A program made the position numbers and the translations under genes. Below, piece after piece: positions 33,979 to 45,296 of a DNA stretch of 64,000 nucleotides. The first letter of the stretch is position 1; the number at the start of each line of letters is the position of its first letter. A model generated the notes under the pieces. It did no database searches and was not told the DNA's origin. It saw nothing but the letters and a program-made list of their open reading frames with translations. The stretch comes from Curtobacterium sp. MCBA15_008 (GTDB lineage: Bacteria > Actinomycetota > Actinomycetes > Actinomycetales > Microbacteriaceae): positions 43,883 through 107,882 of the forward strand of contig NZ_MJGN01000012.1 of NCBI RefSeq assembly GCF_001865065.1, given 5' to 3'.

Positions 33979-35193
33979 TCAGACGGCGGCGGCGACGAGT
34001 CCTGCGGCGGCGCGGAGTTCCTCGACGCGGTCGAGCTGCTCCCAGGTGAACCCGGGGAGCTCACGGCCGAAGTGCCCGTACGTCGCGGTCTGCGCGTAGA
34101 TCGGGCGGAGCAGGTCGAGGTCGCGGATGATCGCGGCCGGACGCAGGTCGAACACCTGCCGGATCGCTGCCTCGATCGTGGCGTCGTCGACGTGCCCGGT
34201 GCCGAACGACTCGACGTACAGCCCGACGGGGGCGGCGCGGCCGATCGCGTAGGCGACCTGGACCTCGAGCCGGTCGGCGAGGCCCGCGGCGACGGCGTTC
34301 TTCGCGACCCAGCGGAGCGCGTAGGCCGCGGAACGGTCCACCTTCGACGGGTCCTTGCCGCTGAACGCACCGCCGCCGTGGCGGGAGGCCCCGCCGTAGG
34401 TGTCGACGATGACCTTGCGCCCGGTGAGGCCGGCGTCGCCCTGCGGGCCACCGATCTCGAAGCGGCCGGTCGGGTTCACGATGACGTCGACGTGCGACGA
34501 GTCGAGGTCGACCAGGTCGAGCACCGGACGGATGACGTGCTCGGTGACGGCCGCGGTGAGCTCGTCGAGCGTGACGGCGGGCGAGTGCTGCGTGGAGAGC
34601 ACGACGGTCTCGACGGTCTTCGGGACGACGCCGTCGTAGCCGACGGTGACCTGGGTCTTGCCGTCGGGGCGGAGGAACGTCAGCAGCCCGGACTTGCGGA
34701 CCTCGGCCAGGCGCTCGGCCAGGCGGTGCGCCAGCCAGATCGCGACCGGCATGTACTCGGGGGTCTCGTTCGTCGCGAAGCCGAACATGATGCCCTGGTC
34801 ACCCGCGCCCTGGCGGTCGAGCGGGTCGACGCCGGAGCCGGAGCGGGCGTCGAGCGACTCGTCCACGCCCTGCGCGATGTCGGGCGACTGCGCGCCGATG
34901 GAGACCTCGACACCGCAGGTGTGGCCGTCGAAGGAGACCTCGGACGAGTTGTATCCGATGCCCGTGATGACGTCACGGACGAGCTTCGGGATCTCGACGT
35001 AGCCGGAGGTGGTGACCTCGCCCGCGACGTGCACGAGCCCGGTGGTCACCATGGTCTCGACGGCGACGCGCGCGTGCGGGTCGACCGTCAGCAGTGCGTC
35101 GAGGATGGTGTCCGAGATCTGGTCGCAGATCTTGTCGGGGTGCCCCTCCGTCACCGACTCGGACGTGAAGAGGCGCAGAGCAGCTCCAGTCAC
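33979..35193 (-). CDS. metK: S-adenosylmethionine synthetase
   Basis: The 404-residue enzyme makes SAM from methionine and ATP. Signature motifs are [20 protein letters not shown] (N-terminus), the [10 protein letters not shown] hexapeptide region, and the P-loop-like [19 protein letters not shown]. Length is normal. It begins with GTG five bases after rpoZ and is followed after eight bases by priA. Placement between rpoZ and priA is common in actinobacteria. No SAM riboswitch is visible in the short rpoZ-metK gap. Confidence 0.98.
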   Translation of the reverse strand: MTGAALRLFTSESVTEGHPDKICDQISDTILDALLTVDPHARVAVETMVTTGLVHVAGEVTTSGYVEIPKLVRDVITGIGYNSSEVSFDGHTCGVEVSIGAQSPDIAQGVDESLDARSGSGVDPLDRQGAGDQGIMFGFATNETPEYMPVAIWLAHRLAERLAEVRKSGLLTFLRPDGKTQVTVGYDGVVPKTVETVVLSTQHSPAVTLDELTAAVTEHVIRPVLDLVDLDSSHVDVIVNPTGRFEIGGPQGDAGLTGRKVIVDTYGGASRHGGGAFSGKDPSKVDRSAAYALRWVAKNAVAAGLADRLEVQVAYAIGRAAPVGLYVESFGTGHVDDATIEAAIRQVFDLRPAAIIRDLDLLRPIYAQTATYGHFGRELPGFTWEQLDRVEELRAAAGLVAAAV

Positions 35194-35198
35194 CGCGG

Positions 35199-35462
35199 TC
35201 AGTCGGTGGGCTGCTGCTGCTTGGTGACGGTGAGCTTGTCCTCGTTGATCTCGTGCAGCGCGACGGACAGCGGCTTGTCGTCGATCGTCGAGTCGACGAG
35301 CGGCCCGACGTTGTCGAAGAGCGAGCCCTCGTGCAGGTCGGCGTAGTAGTCGTTGATCTGGCGCGCGCGCTTCGAGGCGAAGATGACGAGCGCGTACTTC
35401 GACTCCACCTTGGCGAGCAGGTCGTCGATGGGCGGGTCGATGATGCCCTGGGGGTTGGCCAT
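35199..35462 (-). CDS. rpoZ: DNA-directed RNA polymerase omega subunit
   Basis: The 87-residue subunit assists assembly and stability of RNA polymerase. It shows the family core [26 protein letters not shown] and a C-terminal VDDKPLS-like segment ([19 protein letters not shown]). It starts with ATG after AGGAGA. Its place directly downstream of gmk is the standard arrangement in many bacteria. Confidence 0.97.
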   Translation of the reverse strand: MANPQGIIDPPIDDLLAKVESKYALVIFASKRARQINDYYADLHEGSLFDNVGPLVDSTIDDKPLSVALHEINEDKLTVTKQQQPTD

Positions 35463-35499
35463 GGTGTCTCCTGTCGACAGGGGAAAAGCGGGACGCCCG

Positions 35500-36414
35500 T
35501 CAGGGCGCAGAGAACAAGTCTACGACCTCGCGTGCCGCGGTGCCGACATCGGAGTTCACGATGCGCACGTCGAACTCGTCCTGGGCGGCCAGTTCGACCT
35601 TCGCGGTGTCGAGTCGACGGGCCTGTTCCTCGGCGGATTCGGTGCCGCGGCCGATGAGGCGACGCACGAGTTCCTCCCACGAGGGCGGCAGCAGGAACAC
35701 CAGGACCGCCTCGGGCATGGCGTCCCGCACCTGGCGGGCACCCTGCAGGTCGATCTCGAGCATCACCTTGTCCCCGGCGTCGAGCGCGCGGTCGATCGGT
35801 GGACGCGGGGTGCCGTACCGGTACGAGTTGTGCACGGTCGCCCACTCGAGGAGCTCGCGGTCGCGGATCATCCGGTCGAACTCGGCGTCGTCGACGAAGT
35901 AGTAGTGCACGCCGTCCACCTCGCCGGGGCGGGGCTTCCGGGTCGTCGCCGACACGCTGAGGTTCACGTCCGGGTACTGCTCGCGGATGAAGGCGCTCAC
36001 CGTGCCCTTGCCGACCGCGGTGGGTCCGGCGAGGACGACGAGCTTCGACGTCCCGCGCTTCCGGCCGCGCGCGGCGAGCCAGTCCGCCAGTTCCGAGCGC
36101 TGCCGGGTGCCGAGGCCGCCCAGGCGCTTCGACGGCGCGATGCGGAGTTCGCCCATGATCGTCTCGGCGCGGGCCGGTCCGATGCCGGGCAGGCTCGTCA
36201 GCAGGTCACGGACCCGCAGGGACTTCTCGGCGGGCGCCTCGACGTCGGACCACGCCAGGCGGCCGACCTCGAGCGCGGACCGCTCCCCCGACGCGATCGC
36301 GGCCTTGACCGCCGCGCGGGCACGTCGAGCGGCCACCGCGGCCTGGGCCGCGGCGACCCGGTCGACCTCGGGCGGGTTGCGGTGGGCGGGCAGACCCTCG
36401 CGGTCCGACGTCAT
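35500..36414 (-). CDS. gmk: Fusion of actinobacterial integration host factor (mIHF) and guanylate kinase
   Basis: The 304-residue protein has two parts in one frame. Residues about 20-115 match mIHF, the actinobacterial nucleoid protein: [16 protein letters not shown], then the helix-hairpin-helix-like segment [20 protein letters not shown] and [18 protein letters not shown]. Residues about 120-304 are guanylate kinase: P-loop [33 protein letters not shown], and [11 protein letters not shown]. The kinase phosphorylates GMP. In most actinobacteria the two are adjacent separate genes; here no stop or ribosome binding site lies between them. The ATG overlaps pyrF by four bases. Whether the product is processed is unknown. 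Confidence 0.93.
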   Translation of the reverse strand: MTSDREGLPAHRNPPEVDRVAAAQAAVAARRARAAVKAAIASGERSALEVGRLAWSDVEAPAEKSLRVRDLLTSLPGIGPARAETIMGELRIAPSKRLGGLGTRQRSELADWLAARGRKRGTSKLVVLAGPTAVGKGTVSAFIREQYPDVNLSVSATTRKPRPGEVDGVHYYFVDDAEFDRMIRDRELLEWATVHNSYRYGTPRPPIDRALDAGDKVMLEIDLQGARQVRDAMPEAVLVFLLPPSWEELVRRLIGRGTESAEEQARRLDTAKVELAAQDEFDVRIVNSDVGTAAREVVDLFSAP

Positions 36415-37310
36415 GCCGCCGCCCCCAGTGCGGCGCGGATCCGCTCGGCGCGGTCGGAGACGAGTGCCGCGACGCCGTCGGGCCCGTCGGTCAGGAGCCC
36501 ACGGGACTCGCTGACGAGCACCTGCTCGGCACGGGCGCCGTACAGCGCGCGGAGGTCCTCGATGCGGGCGCCCTGGGCACCGAAGCCCGGGGCGAGGACC
36601 GGCGCCGTGCCGATCGCGTCCGCGTCGATGCCGAAGTCGTCGAGGTCGAGGGTCGCGCCGAGCACGAGCCCGACGTCGCCGAGGGGCTGGTCGCCGCCGG
36701 CCCGGTTGTCGTCTGCCACGCTCAAGACGATACCGGCAGCCACGCTGTGTCTCGCCCACGGGCCCTCGGCGAGGACGGCGGTCTGCAACACCCGCGCCTC
36801 CGGGTTGCTCGTCGCCGCCAGCACGAAGACGCCCGCCCCGTTCCGGCGCGCGACCGACACCGTGCCGGCGAGTGACCCGTAGCCGAGGTACGGCGAGACC
36901 GTCATCGCATCGGCCGCGAACGGCCCGTCACGGTCCAGCCACGCGAGCGCGTAGTCGTCCCCCGTCGTCCCGATGTCGCCCCGCTTCACGTCGGCGACGA
37001 CCAGGAGGCCCGCATCGCGTGCCCGACGGATCGTCGCGTCGAGCGCACGGTAGCCCGCGACCCCCGCCGCCTCGAAGAAGGCGACCTGCGGCTTCACGAT
37101 CGCCGCGCGGCCGGCGGCCGCGTCGACGAGGGTCGCGCCGAAGGCCGTCAGGCCGGCCTCGTCGCGGCCGAGCCCCCACGCCGCCAGGGTGGCGGCGTGG
37201 GGGTCGATGCCGACGCAGAGGGCGGAACGCGACCCGATGGCGGCCGCGAGCCGGACGCCGAAGGAGGCCGTGCCTCCAGTCGGGGTGGTGCCCACGCTGG
37301 CAGCCGTCAC
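36411..37310 (-). CDS. pyrF: Orotidine 5'-phosphate decarboxylase (type 2)
   Basis: The 299-residue enzyme makes UMP from OMP. It is the longer actinobacterial subfamily: [25 protein letters not shown], the catalytic lysine/aspartate stretch [15 protein letters not shown], and a C-terminal LAPGFGAQG phosphate site. The GTG overlaps the carB stop by four bases. Two variants of the GYGCCTCC motif lie in the gene, one encoding the Gly/Thr-rich N-terminal linker. It is the last pyrimidine step in the run before gmk. Confidence 0.95.
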   Translation of the reverse strand: MTAASVGTTPTGGTASFGVRLAAAIGSRSALCVGIDPHAATLAAWGLGRDEAGLTAFGATLVDAAAGRAAIVKPQVAFFEAAGVAGYRALDATIRRARDAGLLVVADVKRGDIGTTGDDYALAWLDRDGPFAADAMTVSPYLGYGSLAGTVSVARRNGAGVFVLAATSNPEARVLQTAVLAEGPWARHSVAAGIVLSVADDNRAGGDQPLGDVGLVLGATLDLDDFGIDADAIGTAPVLAPGFGAQGARIEDLRALYGARAEQVLVSESRGLLTDGPDGVAALVSDRAERIRAALGAAA

Positions 37311-40300
37311 CAGGTCGCGCGCTCGAGCGCGTAGTCCTGCAGGCTCCGCACGCTGTGCGGCGAACCGATCGTCTCGATCGCCGCGACGGCGGCCCCGAGC
37401 TGCGCGATCGTCGTGAACAGCGGCTTGTCCGCCGCGACCGTGGCCGCACGGATCTCGTACCCGTCCGCCCGACCGGCGGCACCCGACGGCGTGTTGATGA
37501 CGATGTCGACCTCGTTGCGGGCCAGCAGGTCGACGACGCTCTCGCCGCCCTCGCTGTACTTGCCGACCAGCGTGACCTCGATGCCGTTGCGCTGGAGCAC
37601 CTCGGCGGTGCCCTCGGTCGCGGTGATCGTGAACCCGAGCTGCTGCAGGCGGTGCACCGGCAGCACGACCTGGCGCTTGTCGGTGTCGGCGACGCTCACG
37701 AAGACGGTCCCGCTCGTCGGCAGGCCGCCGTACGCGGCTTCCTGCGACTTCAGGAACGCGCGCGGGAAGTCGCGGTCGATGCCCATGACCTCTCCGGTGG
37801 AGCGCATCTCGGGGCTGAGCACGGAGTCGACGACCTGGCCCTCGCGGGTGCGGAAGCGACGGAAGGGCAGGACGGCTTCCTTGACGGCGATCGGCGACTG
37901 CATCGGGACGAAGGCGCCGTCGCGGGCGGGCAGGAGCCCTTCGTCGACGAGCGCGGCGATGGTCGTGCCGGTCATGATGCGGGACGCGGCCTTCGCCAGC
38001 GGGATGCCGAGTGCCTTCGAGACGAACGGTACGGTGCGGCTGGCGCGGGGGTTCGCCTCGAGGACGTAGAGCACGCCGGCGCCGATGGCGAACTGCACGT
38101 TGAGCAGCCCCTGCACGCCGATGCCGCGGGCGATCTTCTCGGTCGCGTCGACGACCCCCTGGATCTCGGCGCGGCCGAGGCCGACCGGGGGCAGGGTGCA
38201 CGCGGAGTCACCCGAGTGGATGCCGGCTTCTTCGAGGTGCTCCATGATGCCGCCGATGTAGAGCCGCTCGCCGTCGAAGAGCGCGTCGACGTCGATCTCC
38301 ACCGCGTCGTCGAGGAAGCGGTCGACCAGCAGCGGGAGCTCCGGGCCGATGATCGCCTGGTCGGCCATCCGGTCGAAGTAGTCCGCGAGGGTCTCGGAGT
38401 CGTAGACGATCTCCATACCGCGGCCGCCGAGCACGAACGAGGGGCGGACGAGGACCGGGTAGCCGATCTCCTCGGCGACGGCGGTCGCGCTGGCGAGGTC
38501 GTGCGCGGTGCCGTTCCGGGGGGCGAGCAGGCCGGCCTGGTCGAGGATGGCGGAGAACTGCCCGCGCTCCTCGGCCGAGTCGATCGCGGCGGGCGAGGTG
38601 CCGAGGATCGGGATGCCGGCGGCCTCGAGCGGCTTCGCGAGCCCGAGGGCGGTCTGGCCGCCGAGCTGCACGACGACGCCGACGAGCTCGCCGGACGCCG
38701 CCTCGGCCTCGATGACCTCGAGAACGTCCTCGGTCGTGAGGGGCTCGAAGTACAGGCGGTCCGACGTGTCGTAGTCGGTGGAGACGGTCTCCGGGTTGCA
38801 GTTGATCATGATCGTCTCGAACCCGGCGGCGCTCAGCGCGAAGGACGCGTGCACGCAGGAGTAGTCGAACTCGACGCCCTGCCCGATGCGGTTCGGGCCG
38901 GACCCGAGGATGACGACCTTCTTGCGGTCGCTCGGGGCGACCTCGGTCTCGGCGTCGTACGACGAGTAGTGGTACGGCGTCAGGGCCGGGAACTCGCCGG
39001 CGCAGGTGTCGACGGTCTTGAACACCGGACGGATGCCCTCGGCGTGCCGGGCGTCACGGGCCTCCTGCTCGGTGATGCCCCGGAGCGACGCGATCTGGAT
39101 GTCGCTGAAGCCGTGCTCCTTCGCCCACCGCAGGGTGTCCGCGTCGAGCGTCTCCGCTGCCCGTACCTCGTCGGCGACCTCGTTGATGAGGACGATCTGG
39201 TCGATGAACCACGGGTCGATCTTCGTCGCCTCGAAGACCTCGGCCGCGGTGGCCCCGGCGACGAGCGCCTGCTGCACCGTCACGATGCGGCCGTCGGTCG
39301 GGACGGACGACTTCGACAGCAGGGCGTCCTTGTCGAGCTCGGCCGCCGGGGTGTCCCAGTGGAACGACGAGCCGCGCTTCTCGAGCGACCGGAGCGACTT
39401 CTGCAGCGCCGTGGCGTAGTTGCGGCCGATCGCCATCGCCTCGCCGACGCTCTTCATCGTCGTGGTCAGGGTGGCGTCCGCGGCGGGGAACTTCTCGAAC
39501 GCGAACCGCGGGGTCTTCACGACCACGTAGTCGAGGGTCGGCTCGAAGCTCGCCGGCGTGACGCGGGTGATGTCGTTCTCGATCTCGTCGAGGCGGTACC
39601 CGATGGCGAGCTTCGCGGCGATCTTGGCGATCGGGAAGCCCGTCGCCTTCGAGGCGAGCGCCGACGAGCGGGACACCCGCGGGTTCATCTCGATGACGAT
39701 GACGCGGCCGTTCGACGGGTCGACGGCGAACTGGATGTTGCAGCCACCGGTGTCGACGCCGACGCGACGGATGATGTCGATGCCGATGTTCCGCATGTTC
39801 TGGTACTCGCGGTCGGTCAGCGTCAGCGCGGGAGCGACGGTGATCGAGTCGCCCGTGTGGACGCCGACCGGGTCGACGTTCTCGATGGAGCAGATCACGA
39901 CGGTGTTGTCGTAGTTGTCCCGCATCAGCTCGAGCTCGTACTCCTTCCACCCGAGGATCGACTCCTCGAGCAGGACTTCCGTCGTCGGGCTGGACTGCAG
40001 TCCGTCCCCGACGAAGCGGATGAGCTCTTCCTCGTTGTACGCGAAGCCGGAACCGAGACCGCCCATGGTGAAGGACGGGCGGACGACGAGCGGGTAGCCG
40101 AGGTCCTTCGCGAACTCGGTGGCCTCTTCCAGCGTGTGGGCGATGTGGCTCCGTGCGACGTCCGCACCGGACTCGAGGACGAGCTCCTTGAAGAGCTGGC
40201 GGTCCTCACCGCGCTGGATCGCGTCGACCTTTGCGCCGATGAGCTCCACGCCGTACTTGTCGAGGATGCCCTCGGCGTCGAGCTTGATCGCGGCGTTCAG

Positions 40301-40585
40301 GGCGGTCTGCCCGCCGAGCGTCGGCAGCACGGCGTCCGGCTGCTCGATCTTGATGATCTCCTCGAGCGACGGGCTCGTGATCGGCTCGATGTAGGTCGCG
40401 TCGGCGAAGTCCGGGTCGGTCATGATCGTCGCCGGGTTCGGGTTGACGAGGATCACACGGACGCCCTCGGCGCGGAGGACGCGGCACGCCTGGGTGCCGG
40501 AGTAGTCGAACTCGGCGGCCTGCCCGATGACGATCGGGCCGGACCCGATGACGAGGACGGAGTTGATGTCTGCGCGCTTCGGCAT
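37307..40585 (-). CDS. carB: Carbamoyl-phosphate synthase large subunit
   Basis: The 1092-residue subunit forms carbamoyl phosphate from bicarbonate, ammonia and two ATP. The two homologous ATP-grasp halves start with [21 protein letters not shown] and [20 protein letters not shown]. Each has a metal-binding loop ([38 protein letters not shown]). The C-terminal MGS-like allosteric domain (about 945-1092) is present. Its start shares one base with the carA stop. It feeds both pyrimidine and arginine synthesis; no arginine genes are near. Confidence 0.98.
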   Translation of the reverse strand: MPKRADINSVLVIGSGPIVIGQAAEFDYSGTQACRVLRAEGVRVILVNPNPATIMTDPDFADATYIEPITSPSLEEIIKIEQPDAVLPTLGGQTALNAAIKLDAEGILDKYGVELIGAKVDAIQRGEDRQLFKELVLESGADVARSHIAHTLEEATEFAKDLGYPLVVRPSFTMGGLGSGFAYNEEELIRFVGDGLQSSPTTEVLLEESILGWKEYELELMRDNYDNTVVICSIENVDPVGVHTGDSITVAPALTLTDREYQNMRNIGIDIIRRVGVDTGGCNIQFAVDPSNGRVIVIEMNPRVSRSSALASKATGFPIAKIAAKLAIGYRLDEIENDITRVTPASFEPTLDYVVVKTPRFAFEKFPAADATLTTTMKSVGEAMAIGRNYATALQKSLRSLEKRGSSFHWDTPAAELDKDALLSKSSVPTDGRIVTVQQALVAGATAAEVFEATKIDPWFIDQIVLINEVADEVRAAETLDADTLRWAKEHGFSDIQIASLRGITEQEARDARHAEGIRPVFKTVDTCAGEFPALTPYHYSSYDAETEVAPSDRKKVVILGSGPNRIGQGVEFDYSCVHASFALSAAGFETIMINCNPETVSTDYDTSDRLYFEPLTTEDVLEVIEAEAASGELVGVVVQLGGQTALGLAKPLEAAGIPILGTSPAAIDSAEERGQFSAILDQAGLLAPRNGTAHDLASATAVAEEIGYPVLVRPSFVLGGRGMEIVYDSETLADYFDRMADQAIIGPELPLLVDRFLDDAVEIDVDALFDGERLYIGGIMEHLEEAGIHSGDSACTLPPVGLGRAEIQGVVDATEKIARGIGVQGLLNVQFAIGAGVLYVLEANPRASRTVPFVSKALGIPLAKAASRIMTGTTIAALVDEGLLPARDGAFVPMQSPIAVKEAVLPFRRFRTREGQVVDSVLSPEMRSTGEVMGIDRDFPRAFLKSQEAAYGGLPTSGTVFVSVADTDKRQVVLPVHRLQQLGFTITATEGTAEVLQRNGIEVTLVGKYSEGGESVVDLLARNEVDIVINTPSGAAGRADGYEIRAATVAADKPLFTTIAQLGAAVAAIETIGSPHSVRSLQDYALERATW

Positions 40586-41784
40586 CAGTTGGCTTCCTTG
40601 GTGATGTCGGCGGCCGGGGTGGTCGCGGTGGCGGTCGCGGGGTCGAGCGGCTCACCGGCGCGACGCTCGCGCACCAGGTCGGCGAAGCGGTCGAAGAGGT
40701 ACATGCTGTCGTGCGGTCCGGCGGCGGCCTCGGGGTGGTACTGCACGCTGAACGCGGGCACGTCGAGGGCGCGGAGCCCCTCGACCACGTTGTCGTTGAG
40801 CGAGTAGTGCGAGACCTCGACGCGACCGAAGCCCGCCGGGGACTCGAGGACCTCGCCGAGCGGGGCGTCGACCGCGAACCCGTGGTTCTGGCTCGTGATC
40901 TCGACCTTGCCCGTGACGGTGTCGAGCACCGGCTGGTTGATGCCGCGGTGCCCGAACGGCAGCTTGTAGGTGCCGAAGCCGAGCGCGCGGCCGAGCAGCT
41001 GGTTGCCGAAGCAGATGCCGAAGAACGGGCGGCCGGTGCGCAGGCTGTCCTGCAGCAGTGCCACCTGCGCGTCGGACGCGGCGGGGTCGCCGGGGCCGTT
41101 CGAGTAGAAGAGCGCGTCCGGTGCGAGCGCTTCCAGCTCCGCCGCGGTGATGTCCTGCGGCACGACGTGCACCTCGAACCCGCGCTGCGCGAGGTAGCGC
41201 GTGGTGGACGCCTTCACGCCGAGGTCGAGCACGGCGAGCCGGCCGATCTGCTCGCCGACGGCGGGGACGACGTAGGTCTCCGGGGTGGACACGACCGCCG
41301 AGAAGCTCGCGCCGGCCATCGTCGCCTGCGACACGACCGCGTCCAACTGCGACTCGGCGGACAGCGCCGCGTCCTCGCCGCTGAACACGCCGCCCTTCAT
41401 GGCGCCGGCGTCGCGGATCCGGCGGGTGAGCGCGCGGGTGTCGACGCCGGAGATCCCGACGATGCCGTCGCGCACCAGGTGCTCGTCGAGCGACGCGTTC
41501 GCGCGGTGGTTCGACACCACGCGGCTGGGGTCGCGCACGACGTACCCGGCGACCCAGATGCGACGGGACTCGGGGTCCTCGTCGTTCACCCCGGTGTTAC
41601 CGATGTGCGGCGCGGTCTGCACCACGATCTGCCCGGCGTAGGACGGGTCGGTCAGCGTCTCCTGGTACCCGGTCATGCCGGTCGCGAAGACCACCTCGCC
41701 GAGCGTGCGCCCGCGGGCGCCGTACGCCCAGCCGTCGTACCGGGTGCCGTCCTCGAGGACCAGTACGGCCCGTTCGCGTGTCAT
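40585..41784 (-). CDS. carA: Carbamoyl-phosphate synthase small subunit
   Basis: The 399-residue glutaminase releases ammonia for CarB. The class I amidotransferase triad is visible: nucleophile cysteine in [15 protein letters not shown] and His-x-Glu in [11 protein letters not shown]. The N-terminal half has the family motifs [21 protein letters not shown] and [16 protein letters not shown]. The ATG at 41784 shares one base with the preceding gene. The C-terminal ~25 residues are an Ala/Thr-rich tail. Confidence 0.97.
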   Translation of the reverse strand: MTRERAVLVLEDGTRYDGWAYGARGRTLGEVVFATGMTGYQETLTDPSYAGQIVVQTAPHIGNTGVNDEDPESRRIWVAGYVVRDPSRVVSNHRANASLDEHLVRDGIVGISGVDTRALTRRIRDAGAMKGGVFSGEDAALSAESQLDAVVSQATMAGASFSAVVSTPETYVVPAVGEQIGRLAVLDLGVKASTTRYLAQRGFEVHVVPQDITAAELEALAPDALFYSNGPGDPAASDAQVALLQDSLRTGRPFFGICFGNQLLGRALGFGTYKLPFGHRGINQPVLDTVTGKVEITSQNHGFAVDAPLGEVLESPAGFGRVEVSHYSLNDNVVEGLRALDVPAFSVQYHPEAAAGPHDSMYLFDRFADLVRERRAGEPLDPATATATTPAADITKEAN

Positions 41785-42326
41785 CAGTTCGTCCCTTCGC
41801 CCGCGGTGTGCGGGTGTTCGTGCTTCGTCGACAGTCCCTGCAGGGCGACGAGCGCTGCTGCGTCCCCCTCCGGGAACCGGAAGTAGGTGTCGAGGTCCGT
41901 CGCACCTGCGGCGCCGGTCGCCGTCCATCGCAGACGGACCAGTCCCCCGGGCTCGACCACGCGGTCGATCGCCCACGTGGCGCGGTCGGCGCCGCGGAGG
42001 GCGTCGGCTGCGATCCACCGGTCGGGGGTGCCGGCGTGGTGCAGGACCACGCCGGTGTCGTGGACGGTCACGCCGCCGCGGCCCCGGAAACCGAGACCGC
42101 CCGCCGTGATCCGCTCGAGGGGCTGGTCGGCGCGGGTCGTCGCGACGGTGAACCCGTCCCACGACCCGGCCGCCGGACCGACCGTGGTCGGCACGGGGAC
42201 GGGAGGCACGGCTTCCGCCTGCTTCCTGGCCCGCGTCCGCCAGGTGCGCACCATGGCGACGAAGAGCAGGGCGACGAGGGCGAGGATGATCCCGCCTTCG
42301 AGCCAGCGCAGGCCGTCACCGCTCAT
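41784..42326 (-). CDS. Membrane-anchored PH-like domain protein
   Basis: The 180-residue protein has one N-terminal transmembrane helix (about 10-26, [19 protein letters not shown]), a basic stop-transfer segment, a Pro/Val linker and a beta-rich PH-like domain (about 55-165). It lies between pyrC and carA with overlaps of four and one bases, a position where many actinobacteria carry such a gene. It has no pyrimidine-enzyme motif. Role unknown; co-translation with the pyrimidine genes suggests a related or growth-linked function. The linker DNA contains a GGGAGGCACGG variant of the scattered motif. Confidence 0.8.
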   Translation of the reverse strand: MSGDGLRWLEGGIILALVALLFVAMVRTWRTRARKQAEAVPPVPVPTTVGPAAGSWDGFTVATTRADQPLERITAGGLGFRGRGGVTVHDTGVVLHHAGTPDRWIAADALRGADRATWAIDRVVEPGGLVRLRWTATGAAGATDLDTYFRFPEGDAAALVALQGLSTKHEHPHTAGEGTN

Positions 42327-43681
42327 GCCGTCGCCGCCGTCCGGACCGCGCGAGCGTGCGCGGCGACCGTCTCAGCGTCGACGACCTGACCGTCGAGCAC
42401 CGTGGCGGAGCCGTGGTGGAACGTCGCCACGACGCGGCCGGGGAGCCGCATGCCGAGGTACGGGGAGTTCTGCGACTGCCCCGCCAGGTCGGTGACCGCG
42501 AACTCGCGGACGGCCGACGGGTCGTAGAGCGTGATCTCGGCCGGCGCGCCCTCGGCGATCCGCTGGCCGTGTCCCTCGACCTGCCCGATCCGGGCCGGCG
42601 CCTCGGACAGCACCCGGGCGATGTCCGCCCAGTCGAGTCGGCCGTCCTCGACCACGGCGGCCTGCACGACGCTGAGCGCCGACTCGAGACCGACCATGCC
42701 GTTCGCCGCGGCCGGCCACTCGCAGCACTTCGCCTCGGCGGTGTGCGGGGCGTGGTCGGTGGCGACGATGTCGATCGTGCCGTCGGCCAGGGCACCCCGG
42801 AGCGCGTCGACGTCCTCGCGGGAACGCAGCGGCGGGTTCACCTTGTACCGCGCGTCGTAGCCCGCGGCGCCGTCGTGCCCGGCGATGAGGTCCTCGGTGA
42901 GGATCAGGTGGTGCGGGGTGACCTCGGCCGTGACGTCGATGCCGCGGGACTTGGCCCAGCGGATCACCTCGACGCTGCCTGCCGTGGAGACGTGGCAGAC
43001 GTGCAGCCGTGCACCGACGTGGTCGGCGAGCAGGACGTCGCGGGCGATGATCGCCTCTTCCGCGACGGCCGGCCAGCCGGCGAGGCCGAGCTCGGACGAC
43101 AGCCGGCCCTCGTTCATCTGGGCGCCGATCGTCAGGCGCGGCTCCTGCGCGTGCTGCGCGAGCACCCCGCCGAAGCCCTTGATGTACTCGAGCGCCCGGC
43201 GCATCAGGAGTGGGTCCGCCACGCACGACCCGTCGTCCGAGAAGACCCGGACCTTCGCGCGGGAGGTCGCCATCGCCCCGATCTCGGACAGGTGCGTGCC
43301 CTGCAGCCCCTGCGACACCGCACCGATCGGCCGGACCGTCACGTAGCCGGCGTCGTCCCCGAGCGCCTGCACCTGCTCGACCACGCCGGCGGTGTCCGCG
43401 ACCGGACTCGAGTTCGCCATCGCGTTCACCGCGGTGAAGCCGCCGGCGGCCGCGGCACGCGAGCCGGTGAGCACCGTCTCGGACTCCTCGTGACCGGGCT
43501 CGCGCAGGTGGGTGTGGAGGTCCACGAGACCGGGCAGGGCGATGAGCCCGTCCGCGTCGACGACGGTGGCGCCGGCCGTGTCGAGACCGGACCCGACCGC
43601 GGAGACGCGTCGTCCCTCCAGGCGGATGTCGGCACGCGAGCCGTCGACCAGCTGCGCGCCGCGGATGAGGTGGGCGGTCAT
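42323..43681 (-). CDS. pyrC: Dihydroorotase (class I)
   Basis: The 452-residue amidohydrolase cyclises carbamoyl aspartate to dihydroorotate. Zinc ligands are in [44 protein letters not shown] and [14 protein letters not shown]. Length and motifs match the class I monofunctional enzyme of Gram-positive bacteria. It overlaps pyrB upstream and the PH-like gene downstream by four bases each. Confidence 0.97.
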   Translation of the reverse strand: MTAHLIRGAQLVDGSRADIRLEGRRVSAVGSGLDTAGATVVDADGLIALPGLVDLHTHLREPGHEESETVLTGSRAAAAGGFTAVNAMANSSPVADTAGVVEQVQALGDDAGYVTVRPIGAVSQGLQGTHLSEIGAMATSRAKVRVFSDDGSCVADPLLMRRALEYIKGFGGVLAQHAQEPRLTIGAQMNEGRLSSELGLAGWPAVAEEAIIARDVLLADHVGARLHVCHVSTAGSVEVIRWAKSRGIDVTAEVTPHHLILTEDLIAGHDGAAGYDARYKVNPPLRSREDVDALRGALADGTIDIVATDHAPHTAEAKCCEWPAAANGMVGLESALSVVQAAVVEDGRLDWADIARVLSEAPARIGQVEGHGQRIAEGAPAEITLYDPSAVREFAVTDLAGQSQNSPYLGMRLPGRVVATFHHGSATVLDGQVVDAETVAAHARAVRTAATA

Positions 43682-44658
43682 GCGACGGTCTCCTTCGGTG
43701 GTGCTGCGGTGGTGCTCGTCTCGCTGCCGGTCAGTGCCAGGTAGAGGACCGCCATCCGGACCGAGACGCCGTTCTCGACCTGCTCGACGACCGTCGAGCG
43801 GGGATCGTCGGCGGCGACGCCGGCGATCTCGAGCCCGCGGTTCATCGGGCCCGGGTGCATGATCAGGGTCCGTTCCGACAGTCGGGCGAACCGGCTCGCG
43901 GTGAGGCCCCAGTGGCGGGTGTACTCGCGCGGGTTCGGGAAGAACGCGTCGTTCATCCGCTCCTGCTGGATGCGCAGGGTCATCACGACGTCCGGGTCCT
44001 CGGCCAGCGCGGTGTCGAGGTCGTGGTGCACGGCGGCACCGAACGGCGTGGTCGTCGCGGGCAGCAGCGTGGGCGGTGCGGCGAACGTGACGCTCGCGCC
44101 GAGCGTGCGGAGGAGCCAGGCGTTGCTGCGGGCGACCCGGCTGTGCAGGACGTCGCCGACGATCAGCACGCGGACGCCGTCGAGCGCCTGCCCGCGGCTG
44201 GCGGAGCCGTGCAGCCGGCGGCGCATCGTGAACGCGTCGAGCAGCGCCTGGGTGGGGTGCTCGTGCGTGCCGTCGCCGGCGTTCACCACGGGCACGTCGA
44301 TCCAGTCGGCGTCGGCGAGGACCCGCGGGGCTCCGGACGCGCCGTGGCGCAGCACGATTCCGTCGATGCCCATCGCTCCGAGGGTCTGGACGGTGTCCTT
44401 GAGGGACTCGCCCTTCGAGACGCTGGAGCCCTTGGCGGCGAAGTTGAGGACGTCGGCCGACAGGCGCTTCGCGGCGGCCTCGAACGAGATGCGGGTCCGG
44501 GTGGAGTCCTCGAAGAAGAGGTTCACGACGGTCTTGCCGCGGAGGGCCGGGAGCTTCCGGACCTCACGCGTGTTGACCTCGGCCATCTCCTCGGCGACGT
44601 CGAGGATGTGGATCGCCTCGGCGCGGGAGAGGTCGGCGGTGGAGAGCAGGTGCTTCAT
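43678..44658 (-). CDS. pyrB: Aspartate carbamoyltransferase catalytic subunit
   Basis: The 326-residue enzyme joins carbamoyl phosphate to aspartate, the first committed pyrimidine step. The carbamoyl-phosphate site is [13 protein letters not shown] and the aspartate region includes [16 protein letters not shown] and [21 protein letters not shown] lies near the end. The ATG overlaps pyrR by four bases; the longer frame upstream lies in pyrR. No regulatory subunit (PyrI) gene is present, as usual in actinobacteria. Confidence 0.97.
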   Translation of the reverse strand: MKHLLSTADLSRAEAIHILDVAEEMAEVNTREVRKLPALRGKTVVNLFFEDSTRTRISFEAAAKRLSADVLNFAAKGSSVSKGESLKDTVQTLGAMGIDGIVLRHGASGAPRVLADADWIDVPVVNAGDGTHEHPTQALLDAFTMRRRLHGSASRGQALDGVRVLIVGDVLHSRVARSNAWLLRTLGASVTFAAPPTLLPATTTPFGAAVHHDLDTALAEDPDVVMTLRIQQERMNDAFFPNPREYTRHWGLTASRFARLSERTLIMHPGPMNRGLEIAGVAADDPRSTVVEQVENGVSVRMAVLYLALTGSETSTTAAPPKETVA

Positions 44659-45236
44659 TCGCTTCCCCCGTCCCCGGACCGCTCCGGCACCTCGGGCTGT
44701 TCGATCAGCACGACGTCGGCACCGTCGGTCTCGGTCAGGCGCAGCGTGACCCGCTCGTCGGAGGCCGTGGGCAGGTTCTTGCCGACGTGGTCGGCGCGGA
44801 TCGGGAGCTCGCGGTGGCCGCGGTCGACGAGGACGGCGAGCCGGACCGCACGCGGCCGACCGATGCCCTGCAGCGCGTCGAGCGCTGCCCGGACCGTGCG
44901 GCCGGAGTACAGCACGTCGTCGACGAGCACGACGACCTTGCCGTCGATGCCGCTCGCCGGGATCGTCGTGCGCTGCGGCGCCCGGCCGATGCCGTGGCCG
45001 AGGTCGTCGCGGTGCATCGTGACGTCGAGCGTGCCGACGCGGGAGCTGCCGGCGGTCCACTGGGGTTCGATGTCGGCCAGGATGCGGTCGAGCCGCTCGG
45101 CCAGGACGGCACCCCGTGTCGGGATGCCCAGGAGCACCAGGTCCGAGGCGCCGTGGTTGGCCTCGAGGATCTCGTGCGCGATGCGTGTCAGAGCACGCGT
45201 GATGTCGGAGTGCTGCAGGACCGTTCTGGTACCCAC
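44655..45236 (-). CDS. pyrR: Bifunctional pyrimidine regulator PyrR / uracil phosphoribosyltransferase
   Basis: The 193-residue PRTase-fold protein binds pyr mRNA when UMP is high and also has uracil phosphoribosyltransferase activity. The PRPP loop [18 protein letters not shown], the [14 protein letters not shown] segment and the basic RNA-binding surface [15 protein letters not shown] are present. The C-terminus is extended by about 15 acidic residues. The GTG is preceded by a perfect AAGGAGGT, which lies inside a probable PyrR-binding leader, so autoregulation at translation is likely. It heads the pyr run. Confidence 0.96.
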   Translation of the reverse strand: MGTRTVLQHSDITRALTRIAHEILEANHGASDLVLLGIPTRGAVLAERLDRILADIEPQWTAGSSRVGTLDVTMHRDDLGHGIGRAPQRTTIPASGIDGKVVVLVDDVLYSGRTVRAALDALQGIGRPRAVRLAVLVDRGHRELPIRADHVGKNLPTASDERVTLRLTETDGADVVLIEQPEVPERSGDGGSE

Positions 45237-45243
45237 GCCGACC

Positions 45244-45276
45244 TCCTTCCCCGCCTCACCGGACGGACTTAAAGGA
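45244..45276 (-). promoter_or_regulatory. Probable PyrR-binding RNA leader covering the pyrR ribosome binding site
   Basis: On the minus strand the leader reads CCUUUAAGUCCGUCCGG then UGAGGCGGGGAAGGAGG. This resembles the PyrR anti-antiterminator consensus (CCUUUAA...GUCC...GAGGC). UCCUU (45272-45276) can pair with AAGGA (45244-45248), and CCG with CGG inside, leaving the UCCGGUGAGG-type loop that PyrR recognises. Because AAGGA is part of the pyrR Shine-Dalgarno sequence, binding would block translation, as described for mycobacterial pyrR. No terminator follows, so translational control is favoured over attenuation. Confidence 0.75.
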
Positions 45277-45290
45277 TGCTGACGTGGTCA

Positions 45291-45296
45291 ACCCTA
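45291..45296 (-). promoter_or_regulatory. Putative -10 element TAGGGT for the pyr run
   Basis: On the minus strand TAGGGT (TANNNT) ends about 15 bases before the PyrR leader structure. A start near 45284 would give a 48-base leader that contains the whole element. It overlaps the nusB stop region. No clear -35 box was identified. Confidence 0.35.

Noticed and set aside
36872-40807. A 1311-codon plus-strand frame opposite carB
   Set aside because: It is the same type of shadow frame, with no motif and no ribosome binding site.
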